A stretch of 64,000 nucleotides of DNA, taken from Phellopilus nigrolimitatus (lineage: Eukaryota; Basidiomycota; Agaricomycetes; Hymenochaetales; Hymenochaetaceae). Below are positions 34,925 to 51,275 of the stretch, piece after piece; position 1 is the stretch's first letter, and each line of letters opens with the position of its first letter. A program made the translations under genes and the position numbers. The stretch is from assembly GCA_021029095.1 (NCBI GenBank), contig JAJOHG010000001.1, positions 1,922,001 to 1,986,000 of the forward strand, given 5' to 3'. A model generated the notes under the pieces. It was not told the DNA's origin. It made no database searches and was given only the letters and a program-made list of their open reading frames with translations.

Positions 34925-35286
34925 TGGTGTCTGTCTGGGTTTGGTATTGGTATTGGTATCATACATGCATGCATACTCTTCACACTCTTTCCTTCTTCTG
35001 TCCCCTCTTTCTGTTCCCAGTTCTTTGTCTCCACGGTCTTTGCTCGCAAGTTTTTGTTGTCACGCATTTTGTTTCATATGCATATGTATTATCTGTCCGG
35101 ATACCAGCACTACGGTAATGCAATCGATCCCATTCTTTAACTCGCGGATAGAAATTAGCTTTATCTCTGCTTACTATAAATTTAATATTACGCGTACACA
35201 TCTGAAGATGTCCATCTTTTGCACAACTTGTTGGACAACAGAAAAGGAAAGCAAGAAAGACAAGAGGCCGCAGCAGAAAATGTCTG
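34925..35286. other. Convergent spacer
   Basis: T-rich 3' flanks of the dynein tail and MET2 genes. No dynein linker or motor coding is found here in any frame, which supports a true gene end at 34924. Confidence 0.5.
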
Positions 35287-36757
35287 CTACCAGCGCGCAA
35301 TATCTGCCTCTGCCTCACCGAATACACTGGTCTTTTTAATCTCGAAGTCCTCGGTAGTAGATTCTTCTATTTCCTCCTCGTAGTACGCAGGGTACTCCTT
35401 TTTCAAGAAACGAAGAATGTGAGTGTTGATCTGCTCGAACTCCAGGAGGAAGCCGTCGTGACCATCTGGAGAGTCGATGATCACAAGTTCGGCATCGGGT
35501 ATGTGCTCTGCGAGCTCGCGCTGCTCGGAAACCATGAAGAGGCCGTCCGTCTGCACACCGATAATAAGTGCCCGCTCGGGTAAAGTCGCAAGCACTGCAG
35601 CTAACGCAAGAGACTCGTCTTCCAAGGACTGGTACATCGTATCGTCCGCGAGCAATGTCATGTGTGTCCATCTTGCGTGTGATATGAATATAACAGTTCG
35701 CGTCGAAGCGCGAAGTGAACTTGTCGCCTTGGTAGCGAAGGTACGACTGCGCAGAGAATACGGTGGGCTTTGAGTACGGAGAAGGAGAAGCAGGGGTCTC
35801 TGAGGTAGGTGAGACCGGCCGTGAGTCACCGCGCGGGGGACGGGGCTTCGCGTTCCTGTGTCCGTCGTTGTGCGCCGCGAGCGCCTCATCGCTCGGCGAG
35901 CGCGGCGGGGTCATGATCGCTGCATCTCTGAGCTTCTGCGGCTTGCGGCCGAAGCGCGACTCGAAGCTGTCGCGCGAGCGGTATGTGAGGAGCGCGGACA
36001 TGCGCGCGGCTGCGAGCCCCGCGTTCGGCTCTTTTCCCGGCACATAGTACCCGTCCTCGTAGGCGGGGTCGCTGTAGATGCTCTGACGCTGCGCCTCACC
36101 CCAGCTGATGCACCACGCGGAGTGGCGGGCGGAGGTCGCGATAGGGATGATGTGGCGGATGAAGCCCGGCGGCGTACAGAGCGGCCATTCGAGGACGGCC
36201 ATGCCGCCCATGGAGCCCCCAATGGCGACAGCGACAGAAGCGACGCCAAGGTGATCGAGAACGAGTTTATGGAGGCTTGAGAAAGAGAAGAACCAGAAGC
36301 GTGAGTCATGAGGCGGGTTCTGCACTGTTTGACGGGCTTACAGAACGTCGTCCCTTATGGTCGTAGCGGGGAACTCGGGACCATAAGGCACTCCTGTGTC
36401 GGGATTCTTCGTAACTGGAGATGCCGACCCATACGGCGAGCCAATGACATTTGCGCAGAAAATGAAGTACCGTTTGGGATCGAATGCCTTGCCCGGGCCC
36501 ATGAGAGGTCCCCACCTAAGTCACGGTCAAGGTTTTGTTCACACAGTTAATGCAGGGAAAAGAGCATACCAGTCTTCCACAGCCGAGCTTCCTGTGAATG
36601 CATGGCAGATGAGCATCACATTATCCCGCGTCTCGTTGAGCTTGCCCCATGTCTTATATGCAACGGGAGCATCACGAAGGACGACGCTAGACTCGAGGGT
36701 GAAGGACGGGACAATGTAGATGTCCTGCTCAATCAAGGCAGAAAACAGGCTAGTCAT
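35287..36757 (-). CDS. MET2: Homoserine O-acetyltransferase, one apparent frameshift
   Basis: Acetylates homoserine with acetyl-CoA for methionine and cysteine synthesis. The chosen start at 36757 reads MTSLFSALIEQDIYIVPSFT, then APVAYKTWGKLNETRDNVML and CHAFTGSSAVEDW. A short 5' exon upstream is possible. The next exons carry WGPLMGPGKAFDPKRYFIFC and GSPYGSASPVTKNPDTGVPY, then after a further intron the nucleophile elbow AIGGSMGGMAVLEWP. DANCYIHITRKMDTHDIARG is also conserved. After GRYDVPVL the frame must shift by one base near 35623 to continue as EDESLALAAVLATLPERALI, followed by the catalytic Asp (TDGLF) and His (SPDGHDGFLLEFE). An extra Ser/Pro-rich insertion (DSRPVSPTSETPASPSPYSK) is common in basidiomycete forms. 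Confidence 0.9.
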
Positions 36758-37106
36758 CGTCGACGGCGTCGGACAGACCTATGAATTGTAGGCGGCGGTA
36801 AAGCGAGCAAGACTAGACATATGAGAGGTGGTTTTATACCTCCGAGTACGTTGTATAAAATGCAAGTTAGATTCGCGGCATTAACCGAAAGAAGCGTTCA
36901 GGGTAAATGTGGATCTACGCTTGCACTGACTCGAGTCGCTTATGGGTACTACTACATGTACAAAAATTATAATACACTCCACAATCTTGACGCTGCGTAA
37001 ACCATGTAGAGGGTTCATAAGAGCTAAGATAAAATGCCAATAATTGAAAAAAGGGCGACAGCCAATGTGCAACCAGAATGCCCGTGTAAAAAGACCGTGC
37101 CCAGTA
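36758..37106. other. Spacer between MET2 and VPS4
   Basis: Upstream region of MET2 (-), with a possible short 5' coding exon reading MSSLARFTAAYN near 36,810, and the 3' flank of VPS4. No other feature. Confidence 0.4.
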
Positions 37107-38926
<1,820 letters not shown>

Positions 38927-39379
38927 CGCGCTACGTAGACCGTGTCGATGTCAATGTCAGTGTAAGGTATCCTTGGAAGCAACCTTTCCCACGCAGTCTA
39001 TTGTAATGCCGTCACGGGGATTCTTAGCACAATGGTGAAAGGTGCATCTATCTGCACATTCTCTTTCATTTCATTTCAGTCTCAAATAACATAAGAAAGA
39101 AATACATCGAGGCTCTTCAGATTATCTGACACCGCAACAACGACTCCGAGTGATTTGCTGAAAACAAACCGAAAGCAAAGCAAGGCATGGAACGCTGAAC
39201 GGAGTAAGCGAAGTATAGAGTACTAGCGAACGAGCCGGAGCAGCGCCCGCCGGGAGGAATACTAACAATTACACGGGACAAGGAGGTGAAGAAACAGTCC
39301 TTCATGATAGTGGCAAGATTGGTGAGACAGAAAGGAATATGACGAATGCATTCGTGACATCGAGATAGCCCGAAATTCA
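38927..39379. other. Spacer between VPS4 and the HAL4-like kinase
   Basis: 5' flank of VPS4 (-) and 3' flank of the kinase. Nothing coding-like recognised. Confidence 0.45.
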
Positions 39380-41313
39380 TTAGTGAGTAGCTTGCGCCTG
39401 CGCTTCGGCGAGAGCGCGCGCGTAGACGTGAACGTGAGCCGGCCTCTCGACGAGATGACAAACCTCGATGCCTTGGACCCAAGGAAACGCAATAATCTCC
39501 TCAATCGTCCACCTTGATTTAGGATCAGGGTCGAGCATCTTTCGGATCAGCGGGCGACACGCGCGAGGCGAGAGATTGTTAATCGTAGGCGGACATGACG
39601 ACTGCGCAGGAGTCGCTGAGGCACAGGCAGACGCGTACGCGGCGTACAGGGGGTCTACGGACTGTGCGACTCGCCACGGGAGCTCTTGGAAATGTAAGCA
39701 ATAGTATACGATACCGCACGCCCAAATGTCGACTAGGCGGGCGTCGTATGCTACATATGAACGGAGTCAAAATGTATAATAAACACAGACACACAAGTTA
39801 TGAACTCACGCTTCCCTGCAAATTGCTCCGGTGCGATATAAGGCTCGCTACCACACAGTCCGGTCGACATGTGTACTGTCGTCTCCCAAGGGAGACGATA
39901 AACAGTGGATGCGCCATAGTCCCCGATCTGGATGATTCTGTCATAAGAGAAGTCCATAGAAAATAAGATCTGAGATGACCTTCAATTGCCCACGGGAGTT
40001 GAAAAACAAATTCTCCGGCTTGAGATCGCGGTGCGCAACGCCTTGGCTATGCAAGTAGGCGACTCCCGTCAATATTTGCTTGAAGCAGCATTCAACCTCG
40101 CTTGGGGACATTCCGCCTTTCTTAATTGCGGCGTACAAATCGCCACCAGGGCAAAACTCCATCACTTCACACCAATGCTTATTTTCATCCTGAACGAGGT
40201 CAACTGTCTCGACGATGTTGACGTGATGTAAAGTCGACGAGATGCAAAACTTCTGCAGTGAGTTTCTTGACGTATTCTTTTTCTGTTTCGTTTTTCCGCC
40301 TCTTTCGGAACTCCTATAGTTTTGTTAGTTTTGTCGTAAATGATTTGTACGAAGAAAAGGTGAAAAGCAAAAAAAAACCGTACCTTGACAGCGTACAACT
40401 TTTCTTCGCTCCGATCCCACTTGTGCGCAAGACGGACGACAGACGTAGCTCCCTTTCCGATAGCCAGACGCTCACACACACCATATTTCTTCGACAGACT
40501 GGCAGTACTATCGCCAGCGTTGGAGCGGCGATCCCCATCTGAGTCAGATTTCTTGCTGCTGGCCGATGACCTAGCTGATGACTTGCGAGATAACTTTGGT
40601 CCATTGGCCAGGAGATCCTTGAGTGTGAACTTTTGTCCTCCACCACCATCGGAGTGAACGGATGGTGGACGTGATAAAGGTTTAGGCCGCACAGCAGTCG
40701 GAGTAGAGGTCGAATCTGAGGTGGAGGTCACATGCGATTTCTGCTGCGAGGCAGATGGCGCCGCCAGAGAATCATTGTCTCTCTCCTTCTTGTCGATCGA
40801 TTTTGCCGATGAAAATGACGCCTTTCTCGAACGGGGATCCATTTCTGACCCGGACTTGCCTTGTGACATGCTAGGAGCACGACTGTTCGTACGGCTATTG
40901 GGCCGTGTCGAAGGGGCGCTAGCAGGCCAACTGTCGCTGTCGGACTCTCCCGGAGATTCGATGCTGGGGGGAGTCTCTGATCCCTTGACATGATGGGTGG
41001 CGACCTGCTGCATGACAAACTGGCCAAGGGACCCCTTGGTGTGACCGGGCTCCTTCGGGAATGCACCGGCCTCTGGGGGAGGGAGAGGAATCGAGCCGGG
41101 GGATGCAGAGATGTCGATGCGCGGAGAAGGTTGGTGGGCGGTGCGCGGGTCAGAGCGGCCATCGTCTGAAGGAGCTCTGGAGCTACTGAAGTGCTTGAGG
41201 AAAAAGGAGCCGCGCAACTTTGAGTGTTGAGGACGTATACCTTCATGTGGGGGTTTGTCGGAACTGTCGGGGCCTTCACCCTCGGCCTGCGAAGATTCTG
41301 AAGAGTCTTGCAT
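39380..41313 (-). CDS. Ser/Thr protein kinase of the HAL4/SAT4 (NPR/HAL5) family
   Basis: In yeast this family (Sat4, Hal5, Hrk1) regulates ion and nutrient transporters at the plasma membrane. The start at 41313 gives [20 protein letters not shown], followed by about 270 residues of Ser/Pro-rich disordered N-terminus. The kinase domain opens [20 protein letters not shown], with Lys in LYAVKE. Later motifs are [34 protein letters not shown] and the catalytic loop [13 protein letters not shown]. The DFG position reads GDYGAS, an Asp-Tyr-Gly that keeps the metal-binding Asp. The APE motif is [11 protein letters not shown] and the domain ends [20 protein letters not shown] and [20 protein letters not shown]. 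All exon joins hold frame. Tyr at DFG+1 is compatible with activity. Confidence 0.87.
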
Positions 41314-42871
41314 GCTTTGAAGAGTAGAAGGGTAGTGTAGAGTGATGAGGGGGAAGGATGTATAAGAACTAGAAGCGCCGCAAACAGGCGGGCCGTGGAT
41401 AAAAGCAAAAGCAAAGTGAGAAAGGTGGGGCTCTCTGAGCTGACGCGCAGACTAAAGAGGTGTGGTTTATTGACACGACATGGTAAGCGCACGTTTCAGC
41501 GGAGGATCGAGGAAGACAAGACTCTGCTGCAGGGGGACGACGGCAGAGGCGGGTGCTGGCGAGGAGAACAGCGGGTGCCCCTCGTGCAGACAACGGCAGC
41601 GTAGCAGAGCAGAGGTAAAGAGCAGGCCTTAGCCGGTGGCTGAGGCTCAAACGCAAACCGACCCGCACTTTGCCGTCATTTTCAATCTCCGCGCACTGCG
41701 CGGCGTCCGGTTTATACATGTACACGCAATATTCGTTTATCCTCCGTCCTCGCCACACAGGAGTCCTCGCCCCGTCCCGCACCGCGGCGAAAACGGGCCT
41801 TGACCATCTCTCTCTCGCCTTACTGCACGCGAACATGTAGCAACGGGTACCATATCTCTCCGGCCGCATTTCCAACTCTCTCAAAGCGCATGGGAACCAC
41901 GCGCTCGAATAGACATACACATCTCTCGCTATAGCTTGTTTGCCAATTTACGCCAGAAGTTCATCTTAGAAGCACGTCTGACCTGGCCGCCATGCCCAAC
42001 AACGAGGGGGCGAGAAGAGAAAAGATCCCCGCAGACACGATCATCATCAAAAATGTGTTGTCCGCACTCGTCGCGAGAGATCTTGTTCGTGTAATGTAGA
42101 GCTCACAGATCGACGCCAGCGGGGAAGATCAAAGCATGGCCAGCATCTTCCATTGAGTTAGTCTGGTAAGCACGATAGGAAGCGGTCTTTCTGCTATTCG
42201 TGCAAACAGCATGAACGTTGGCAGCGAACGAAGTAAATGCCTGCTGGCGAGTATTCGCCATGGTTATCTACCATCTATTGAAAATGTAAAGCGTGCAAGG
42301 GTTAGGATCACGTCAGCCGGTAAGCGAGCCATCTGTTACACAGTTCCTGATGTCTAGCACAACTCGGTAGCTGGTTAAGTTGTTTTAATCTTCGGCGAGA
42401 CTATGTATACCTCGAGACTTAGTATGATGCATACATATCCTTCCTGTCTATTTTTTGCTAACCTTTTAGTTTTAGAGCAGTCCAGTATTAGCATTGGTCC
42501 TCGCGGCCGTCCTCGCTACCATTCGTCCTCCACGCATCGAACATATTGACATTGTGCATGCAACTGTCATGCAAATTTAGAGCACACAGAGCCTGGGGTG
42601 GCCTGCAATTATGTACGTATTCACGGTCTGAGTATGCTTTGCCCAGCAATTGATTTGCGCGCGACACCCTGAGCGTTGATTTGAGCCACCGAATTCTTAT
42701 GTAAGTACGGCATTTGCCATGAACTGTGCAGTACATGACCTATTTGGGCGTCATTCTCATATGGCTTGCCGTTCTGGGCTGAGTATCGCTGTCGACAACT
42801 CCTCAAGAACAAGGTGAGCATGTCCCCCCGCCGTCGCGCCCCTCTCTGCGTCTGACGAGTATACAGCCGCC
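41314..42871. promoter_or_regulatory. Long divergent intergenic region, kinase / eL19
   Basis: About 1.56 kb with both promoters. Just before the eL19 start (42,812-42,867) lies what looks like a 5'-leader intron (donor GTGAGC, acceptor near ATACAG). Open frames elsewhere are short or low complexity. I see no gene. Confidence 0.45.
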
Positions 42872-43572
42872 ATGGTCAACCTGCGTTCCCAAAAGCGGCT
42901 TGCCGCCTCCGTCGCTAGCGTCGGCAAGCGCAAGATTTGGCTCGATCCCGCCGAGCAGTCAGAGATTGGCAACGCCAACTCGCGCACTCACATTAAAAAG
43001 CTTATCAAGGACGGCCGCGTCATTGTCAAGCCCGCCACCGTCCATTCGCGCGCTCGTACCCGTGATCTCCTCGCCGCTAAGCGCAAGGGTCGCCATACCG
43101 GCCCCGGTAAGCGGAAGGGTACCGCTGAGGCTCGCATGCCGACTAAAGTTCAATGGATGCGAAGGCAGCGCGTGTTGAGGCGGCTGTTGAGGAAATACCG
43201 TGAAGCTGGCAAGATCGACAAACACCTGTAAGTCTTGATTATTTTTGGTCCAGTTATGTTGTCTGGTCTCACGGTCGCGACGTGCAGCTACCACTCCCTC
43301 TACATGAAGTCGAAGGGTAATGTCTTTAAGAACAAGCGTGTTCTCATGGAGTACATCCACAAGGCGAAGGCGGAGAAGTCCCGCACGAAGGTCCTTAGCG
43401 ACCAAATGGAGGCTCGTCGTGTCAAGAACAAGGTCGGAAAGTTTAAAAACATTTCCCTTGATCTGTACTGACGAGATATATACAGGCTGCTCGCGACCGC
43501 CGCCAAGCCCGCGTACTGGAGAAGAGACAAGCTATCATTGCTATCGAGCACGAAACGCCGGTCAAGGAGTAA
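42872..43572 (+). CDS. RPL19: Large ribosomal subunit protein eL19
   Basis: Cytosolic 60S protein. ATG at 42872 opens [20 protein letters not shown], then [20 protein letters not shown], the unmistakable L19e start. Exon 1 ends after [11 protein letters not shown]. Exon 2 gives [20 protein letters not shown] and continues [20 protein letters not shown]. Exon 3 ends the long C-terminal helix ([20 protein letters not shown]) and the protein ends HETPVKE at 43572. Two introns, both with good splice ends. The length (about 195 residues) is usual. Highly expressed genes of this kind often carry a leader intron; one appears upstream. Confidence 0.95.
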
Positions 43573-43897
43573 CTGTGTCGTCCTACTCTCGTATCTTCGC
43601 CTACCTGTACCCTATGTTCCTGCATGCTGCTCGATCTCACTATATGCCATGCTTGCCAACATGCTTCTTTTCACTCTCCGAGAGCGCTGTATTTGTGTGA
43701 ATCTGAATGTTGCGTGTGTAATTACGAATGAGTCGAGGTTTTTAGATATTTGTGTGGGATCGACAGACTTGAACGAGACGGGCCGAACTTATTTAGAGTT
43801 GGGCTAAGTTAACGTCGTAGAAAAAGGCCTATCCACCCACTCTACGAATTACACAAAAACTCCTTAGGGTTCCGACCGCGACATCAGATACAGCTAT

Positions 43898-46137
<2,240 letters not shown>

Positions 46138-46559
46138 ATATGTATTTAAAACATATTTTAGGGTTTTCGGTATATTGGTACATTTGTTTGGCTCGTCAAC
46201 AACACGAACGCGTCTCGGCTAGCTCGGATTTCGTCCAGACTCCCTTCCTCCCACTTCATTCCTCTTGCTCTTTTTTGAATAAACAACAGCTTTTCGCTCA
46301 AATTCCTCATCATATCCGCTACAGCAATAATAGCCCTTCAGTTAAAAGCCCCTTGATTGCGAAGTCATTAGTGCCACCCAGCTCATAATGAACTCTCGTC
46401 GCAGCAGCCGCTTTTCTCAGGTGGCACATAGCTAGCCCTGTTTTTGCGAGCTACCGTTTATTAACTATCTACTTGTAGAGCCCGACCGTTGTCCAATCGC
46501 CTGCCTCCCTTTCTTCACACAGAGTTTCCTCTCCCGTGACGCCAGTGTTGCAGGTGGAC
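46138..46559. other. Spacer upstream of the kinase-like gene
   Basis: 3' flank of the MYST gene and 5' flank of the next plus-strand gene. No feature recognised. Confidence 0.4.
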
Positions 46560-49065
46560 ATGGATCGTGTCCCATTCTCTGTTGGTAGTTCCCTTGCAAC
46601 AAATTTAAACAACGATAACAACCATTTATATCGACAGGAATCATTTCCTGGGATCATACGAGCTCGTCATGAATACAACGACTCATTCTACTCGTCTGGT
46701 TGTGAGGGCGTCAACAATGGTGGCATCATGACGCACAGCAGCAGTTTCCACATAGAGGTATGCAAAATTTCCGGCAGTGGTCTATACAGCTCAGGAAATA
46801 CCCAATTCACTTCAGAGGATCACGAACATAAAGGAAATTGACCCGCAGTGGGAACACGACGAGATCGAGGTAGAGTGCATATCGCGTTCGAAACCCAGTC
46901 GAGGCTTATAATCGGTTTCAGGAGATCATGGTTATTTCTCCGAAAGCGAGGACTCGCTCATCATTCCTAGATCTAGGCTCGAGCAACGTGAGGATTCTTT
47001 AAATCATCCGCGTCCAAAAATTTACTCTCCTATTGTGTTAGAGACTTAGCGTCCCGGATTTTGAAGTCTTGCAGGTCCTTGGCAAGGAGCCTTCCATTCA
47101 AACCATTCTGGCACGCAGCTTGCTCTGATTTCGGACTGTATGCGATTAAAACTATGAGAAAGCGGGCGGTTTCTGCTCCAAATATCCTTAAGCATGTTCG
47201 CTCTGAGCAGACGTGTTTGAGAATTGTAACCGAGGGAGATTCTGTGTTTCTTCCGAAGCTTCACAGAAGTTTCCAAGACGAGACACGGCTTTACATGGTT
47301 TTGGTGAGAGCGGCAACTGCGAAATATAAGCATTCCTAACCTTTTTTTTTTCTTAGGATACCTATCCTGGCGGGAGCATCGCCGCGCATCTTGATCGCCA
47401 AGGCCCGTTCGGACCTGAGAAGGCTCGATTTTATGCGAGTGAGATCGTGAGTATTAAAACGCGTTTAATCAATTTCGAGCTAATTTCGACATTCACCTAG
47501 GCAGAGGCGTTGTCGTATCTCCATTCTTTGTGCATTGTTCACCGCGATGTCAAGCCGGAGAACGTCATGATCGCCGCTGATGGTCATATTGTTCTGACTA
47601 ATTTCAACTGCGCTAAGATGCTCGATCACAACGACAGCACTACTTCAAACTGTGGTACAAAGGAGTTTGAAGCGCCTGAAAGGATCCTTGGGTGGACATA
47701 TGATTACACCGTTGATGTCTGGAGTTTCGGTGTGCTTTTATGTATCATGCACTTCGGACAGGTAGTATCTTGCATGGGGAATCCGAATTTTTGTTTTCTG
47801 ACATGCGGACTTTTAGCACCCATTTCTCGAAGGGGACGAACTGGACCCTCTCCTGATTATGCAAAAGCGGATCCTTCGTGGACAAGAGCCCCGTCACCCA
47901 CCTCAGTCTAATCCTCTCTCCGAATGGGGGTTAATTAAAAAGGTGTGAACGTTTGAAGTCGACTTTTCTTACTGAGACGAGCAGCTCTTTCTAAGTGCCT
48001 TGAGCGTAATCCTCATTTGCGACCCAGCATGACGCAAGTCAAGACGCACGAATACTTCGCCGAAATGTTCGCATCATCTTAATAACCCGTACCTTGACTA
48101 ATTTGCTTTTTCCAACTAGCGACTGGATGAAAGTCAAGACGAAAGGATATGATGGTTTGTATTGCGAAGGAAAACGACGTGGAAAGAAATAGTAACTAAC
48201 GATGAACTTTTCCAGTGCCTTACATTCCTTATGGCGATGAGGTTGATCTTCTAAACGTCGACGAGGATAACTTCCACTTCTACGAGAAATCAGATCTGCT
48301 TGAGCTCGATGACAGCCCAACTACTGAAGTCTCGGATTTTAATGGGTATTCTTACACCTGGGATCAAAATTCTACATCACCTGCTGCACAGAAGACCGCT
48401 CAAGATATTCCAAAAGCAACGGTTTTCGAAGGACCGCGATAAAAGCTCTGCTATTCCTGTCCTCAGAAATCATATCCGAAGCATCCTCAAGAGCCCTCTT
48501 CTAATTTTCCTGGAGACTCTAAAACCATCACTTCCGCAAAACCAGGAGATTTCCTTGATCTGCGGCACTCAACATCGCATCTAAGTCTCTGCGCAGCAGT
48601 AGATCGTCCTCGCAAACTCCGTAAGAAGAGACTGTCCGAGTCTGGTACAGCTGCCCGCTCTTCGATACTATCGAACCGGATATCTATGGCATCATTATTC
48701 AGTGAAGCGAGTGGGCGGAGGAATGCAAAGGAAAGAACATCGCAGAAGAAATTTCCCATTGGCTGTGAAAACTCGGTATCTAGCGCTACGCTGAACTTGC
48801 CAAAAGGAATTGTGCAATCTGGTCAAGGAATAAGCTTCACGTATACTCCTCAGGCATCTCGATCTCGGCTGTCCCTCTCTTCGACAACGTCCAAGTCGTG
48901 CTTCAAAGGGTTTTCTACATTGTTCGGAATGCATGGAAGGTCACCCGAAAACCTGCCAAAGTCGAGGACAGAAGTTATGCAACAGATCTATGGAAGCACA
49001 TGGAGCATTCATACAAACGAGGCACGAAGTGTCAACGGTTACTTTCGGCATACCCGATGGTCTAG
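46560..49065 (+). CDS. Kinase-like protein lacking glycine loop and DFG motif (probable pseudokinase)
   Basis: The start at ATG 46560 gives [20 protein letters not shown]. The kinase fold is recognisable. [20 protein letters not shown] sits where the Gly-rich loop should be but lacks GxGxxG. The VAIK Lys is present ([11 protein letters not shown]). A catalytic loop is kept ([20 protein letters not shown]), but DFG is replaced by Asn-Phe-Asn (LTNFNCAKM). [15 protein letters not shown] and [15 protein letters not shown] match subdomains VIII-IX. One extra base near 47,115 interrupts the frame before the VAIK region. The C-terminal tail after 48,440 changes frame several times and could not be assembled; a coding-like stretch reads [20 protein letters not shown] and stops at 49063-49065. 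It is either a pseudokinase or a decaying gene. Confidence 0.65.
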
Positions 49066-49369
49066 GACGCCGCGTGGATTCGACAGACGGTTACGGCGAG
49101 CCAGCTGTGGTCGGTTGACTCGTAAAAAGTCACACAAGACGGTCTGCCCTGCTCATTGCACTTCACCTTTCTATCACTATTGTCTTGCATTGGCTACTAT
49201 TCTATGCTCTCGCCTTTGTATCACTTTTTTTGCTTTGTGGATCCAGCATCTGTACTTGAAATGCACACTTGTTTACTATCATCCTGCCGCTATGCCAAAA
49301 CTGTCCTATGAAAACCACATCAGTAATGATTCCTTCACTTGTCACCTAAGCAATTCCTCTACGCTACTG

Positions 49370-50598
49370 TCATTCTGATTCGTCTATCGTGAATTCTAAT
49401 TTCTCGTTTACCCACTTGGCGGACACACTTGAAAAGAGAATCTTTCTTAGGTCCAAGCGTGCTTGAGTGAAAGCTAGTAAACGTACTTTGTCAGGTCCTT
49501 GACAATGTAATCGGGAGTCGACGCAGCCAGAATCGACTTCTTTGTGTGAGATGTGCACACTGCTAATGTTTTGCAGCCAGCCGTGCGACCTGCTTCAGAC
49601 CGGAAGGTGCGTCTTCGACGACCAGGCAGTTCTGCGGCTCGACCCCGCAGCGTCTCGCACCAGCAAAATACGGGTCTGGATGTGGCTTGCCTCGGGAAAC
49701 ATCATTGGAAGTGACAAGGCCAGCGGACGAAAGAGGCACTCCGCACACTTCCAGCGCACGAGGAGCATAGACGCTCGACCCAGAAGTGCAGATAATCCAC
49801 GCATGCTTCTGATCGTCCATCGAGGGGTTGCCGGCCTGGATCTGCATTATGTACGTGAAAGCATTAACACTGAAAGTCGTCGTTGTTCTAACAGTTGTTC
49901 GCATAAATAATGAGACTAGCAAAATTGAAGAAGAGAAGAAGTGCGGTCTATGCATGAAAATTCGGCCGTGAAAAAGTCGAGCTCTGCTCAGTAAAGAGTT
50001 TTTCTATGAAAAATATTGATTCCGGAATCCTTTTTCTCAGAAATTCTACATGCAAACTTTCGTTACGCTCTTTCTTTTTTCCGCGCGCCTCATTATCTTT
50101 GCGAACAGCTGCAAAAGTCTCGAGCATAAGTACCTGCTTTATGAGGTCGATTGCGCCCGGAAGCACAATGGGCCCGCCTTTGAAAACCTCTTCTTCAAAC
50201 CGCGTTACTTCTGTCTGCATCGATGACCAATATGTCAAGGCTTGGATGCGGCTAAGGCGAGTATTACTTACAAGAAGTTTGGCTTCGTCTTCGATCTTGC
50301 AGTATTCCTTAAGAGTGTCGTACAGCCTGCAACCATGAGTAGCATGTGCGACGGTCTCTGCATCAAACGAATAATCTTCGGCGAAGATCCTCCAAGCGGT
50401 CATCACGCCAGGGGTGGAATCTATAAGCGTGCTATTACGAAGTAGAGGTCATAAGTACGGTTTTATCTGGATAAGATTTAATGCGCAAGTCTCACCCGTC
50501 CATGTCAAATAGGACCTACTCGGAGGATATGGACAGTAGAGTTACATGAGATATAGATCATCTGGTGCACTGACAGCATCTACAACGATGGTGCGCAT
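49370..50598 (-). CDS. HAD-superfamily phosphatase (glycerol-3-phosphatase-like), one apparent frameshift
   Basis: Similar in layout to fungal Gpp1/Gpp2-type HAD phosphatases. The first two exons are tiny: MRTIVVDA (start 50598) and VLFDMDG. The next begins TLIDSTPGVMTAWRIFAEDY, so the catalytic DxDGT motif is split by an intron. It continues TVAHATHGCRLYDTLKEYC, then FEEEVFKGGPIVLPGAIDLI. Motif II (WIICTSGSS), motif III Lys (NDVSRGKPHPDPYFAGARRC) and the acidic pair (CLVVEDAPSGLK) are all present. After GLK a one-base deletion near 49595 breaks the frame; restoring it gives AGRTAGCKTLAVCTSHTKKS. The end is TIDESE at 49370. Substrate could be glycerol-3-phosphate or another sugar phosphate. 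Confidence 0.82.
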
Positions 50599-51275
50599 GA
50601 TTGTCGTAATTATGAGGTCTATGGAGGTTCAGTTCTGAGGGGATCTGAGGCTCGGAAGCTGTGGCTTAGTTGGAGATTGTTAAGACCTCTAGCGCTAGTG
50701 CCAAAGACAATCTGGGATGGGGTCACCCGGGTACTGCCGCGAAGAAAGACTATTTCAGTGTCCGCGATCGGCGATGATCGGCGTGGAAGCCATGATGCAA
50801 GACAGTAAATCCCCTCTTCAAACATTGGACGGAATTCTTATATGAGTATAGGAACTTGAATGAGCTGGCGTTGTAGTCGAATGGCTATCGATGGATACAG
50901 AAAACAAAGCAGACACCTCATGGCGCTAGAGGCCAAAAAGAGTGAGATGTGTGATTCCGGGCCGAGCCGAAGGAGCCGAAGTAGAAAGACAATAATACAT
51001 CAGCCGAGTGGTTGGACTCGTCCATTGTGCTCGGTCGGGACGAACAAACAAAAATGAAGGTCGTCCGCGTTGTGGCCTCGGCTAACCATGCCGCACAAGA
51101 GAAACCTATAAGAGTCCTCGTGAAAGGAGTGCTAATCCATCTCTCTTCTTGCCTCCTTTTTTCCAGACGGCTAGCTCGTCCTTGCCCTCCTTCATTTCAG
51201 CTGTAGGCCCGGTGTCTGCCAACGGATTATTCACTTCCCCTTCGTATCGTATCTCCTGAAGACAAGGCGGGATCG
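50599..51275. promoter_or_regulatory. Divergent spacer
   Basis: Between the HAD gene (-) and the CBM19 gene (+). Short open frames look random. A C/T-rich tract at 51,138-51,180 precedes the plus-strand start. Confidence 0.4.

Noticed and set aside
4578..36757. THR1 and MET2 as a homoserine gene cluster
   Set aside because: About 30 kb and more than a dozen unrelated genes separate them, so co-occurrence in the window looks like chance.
41314..42871. Possible gene in the 1.5-kb gap before eL19
   Set aside because: Open frames on both strands are short, lack splice-joined partners and show no recognisable domain.
51000..51060. tRNA-like start (GCCGAGTGGTTGGACTC)
   Set aside because: It resembles the D-arm region of Leu/Ser tRNAs, but no matching anticodon arm, T-arm or acceptor stem could be found.
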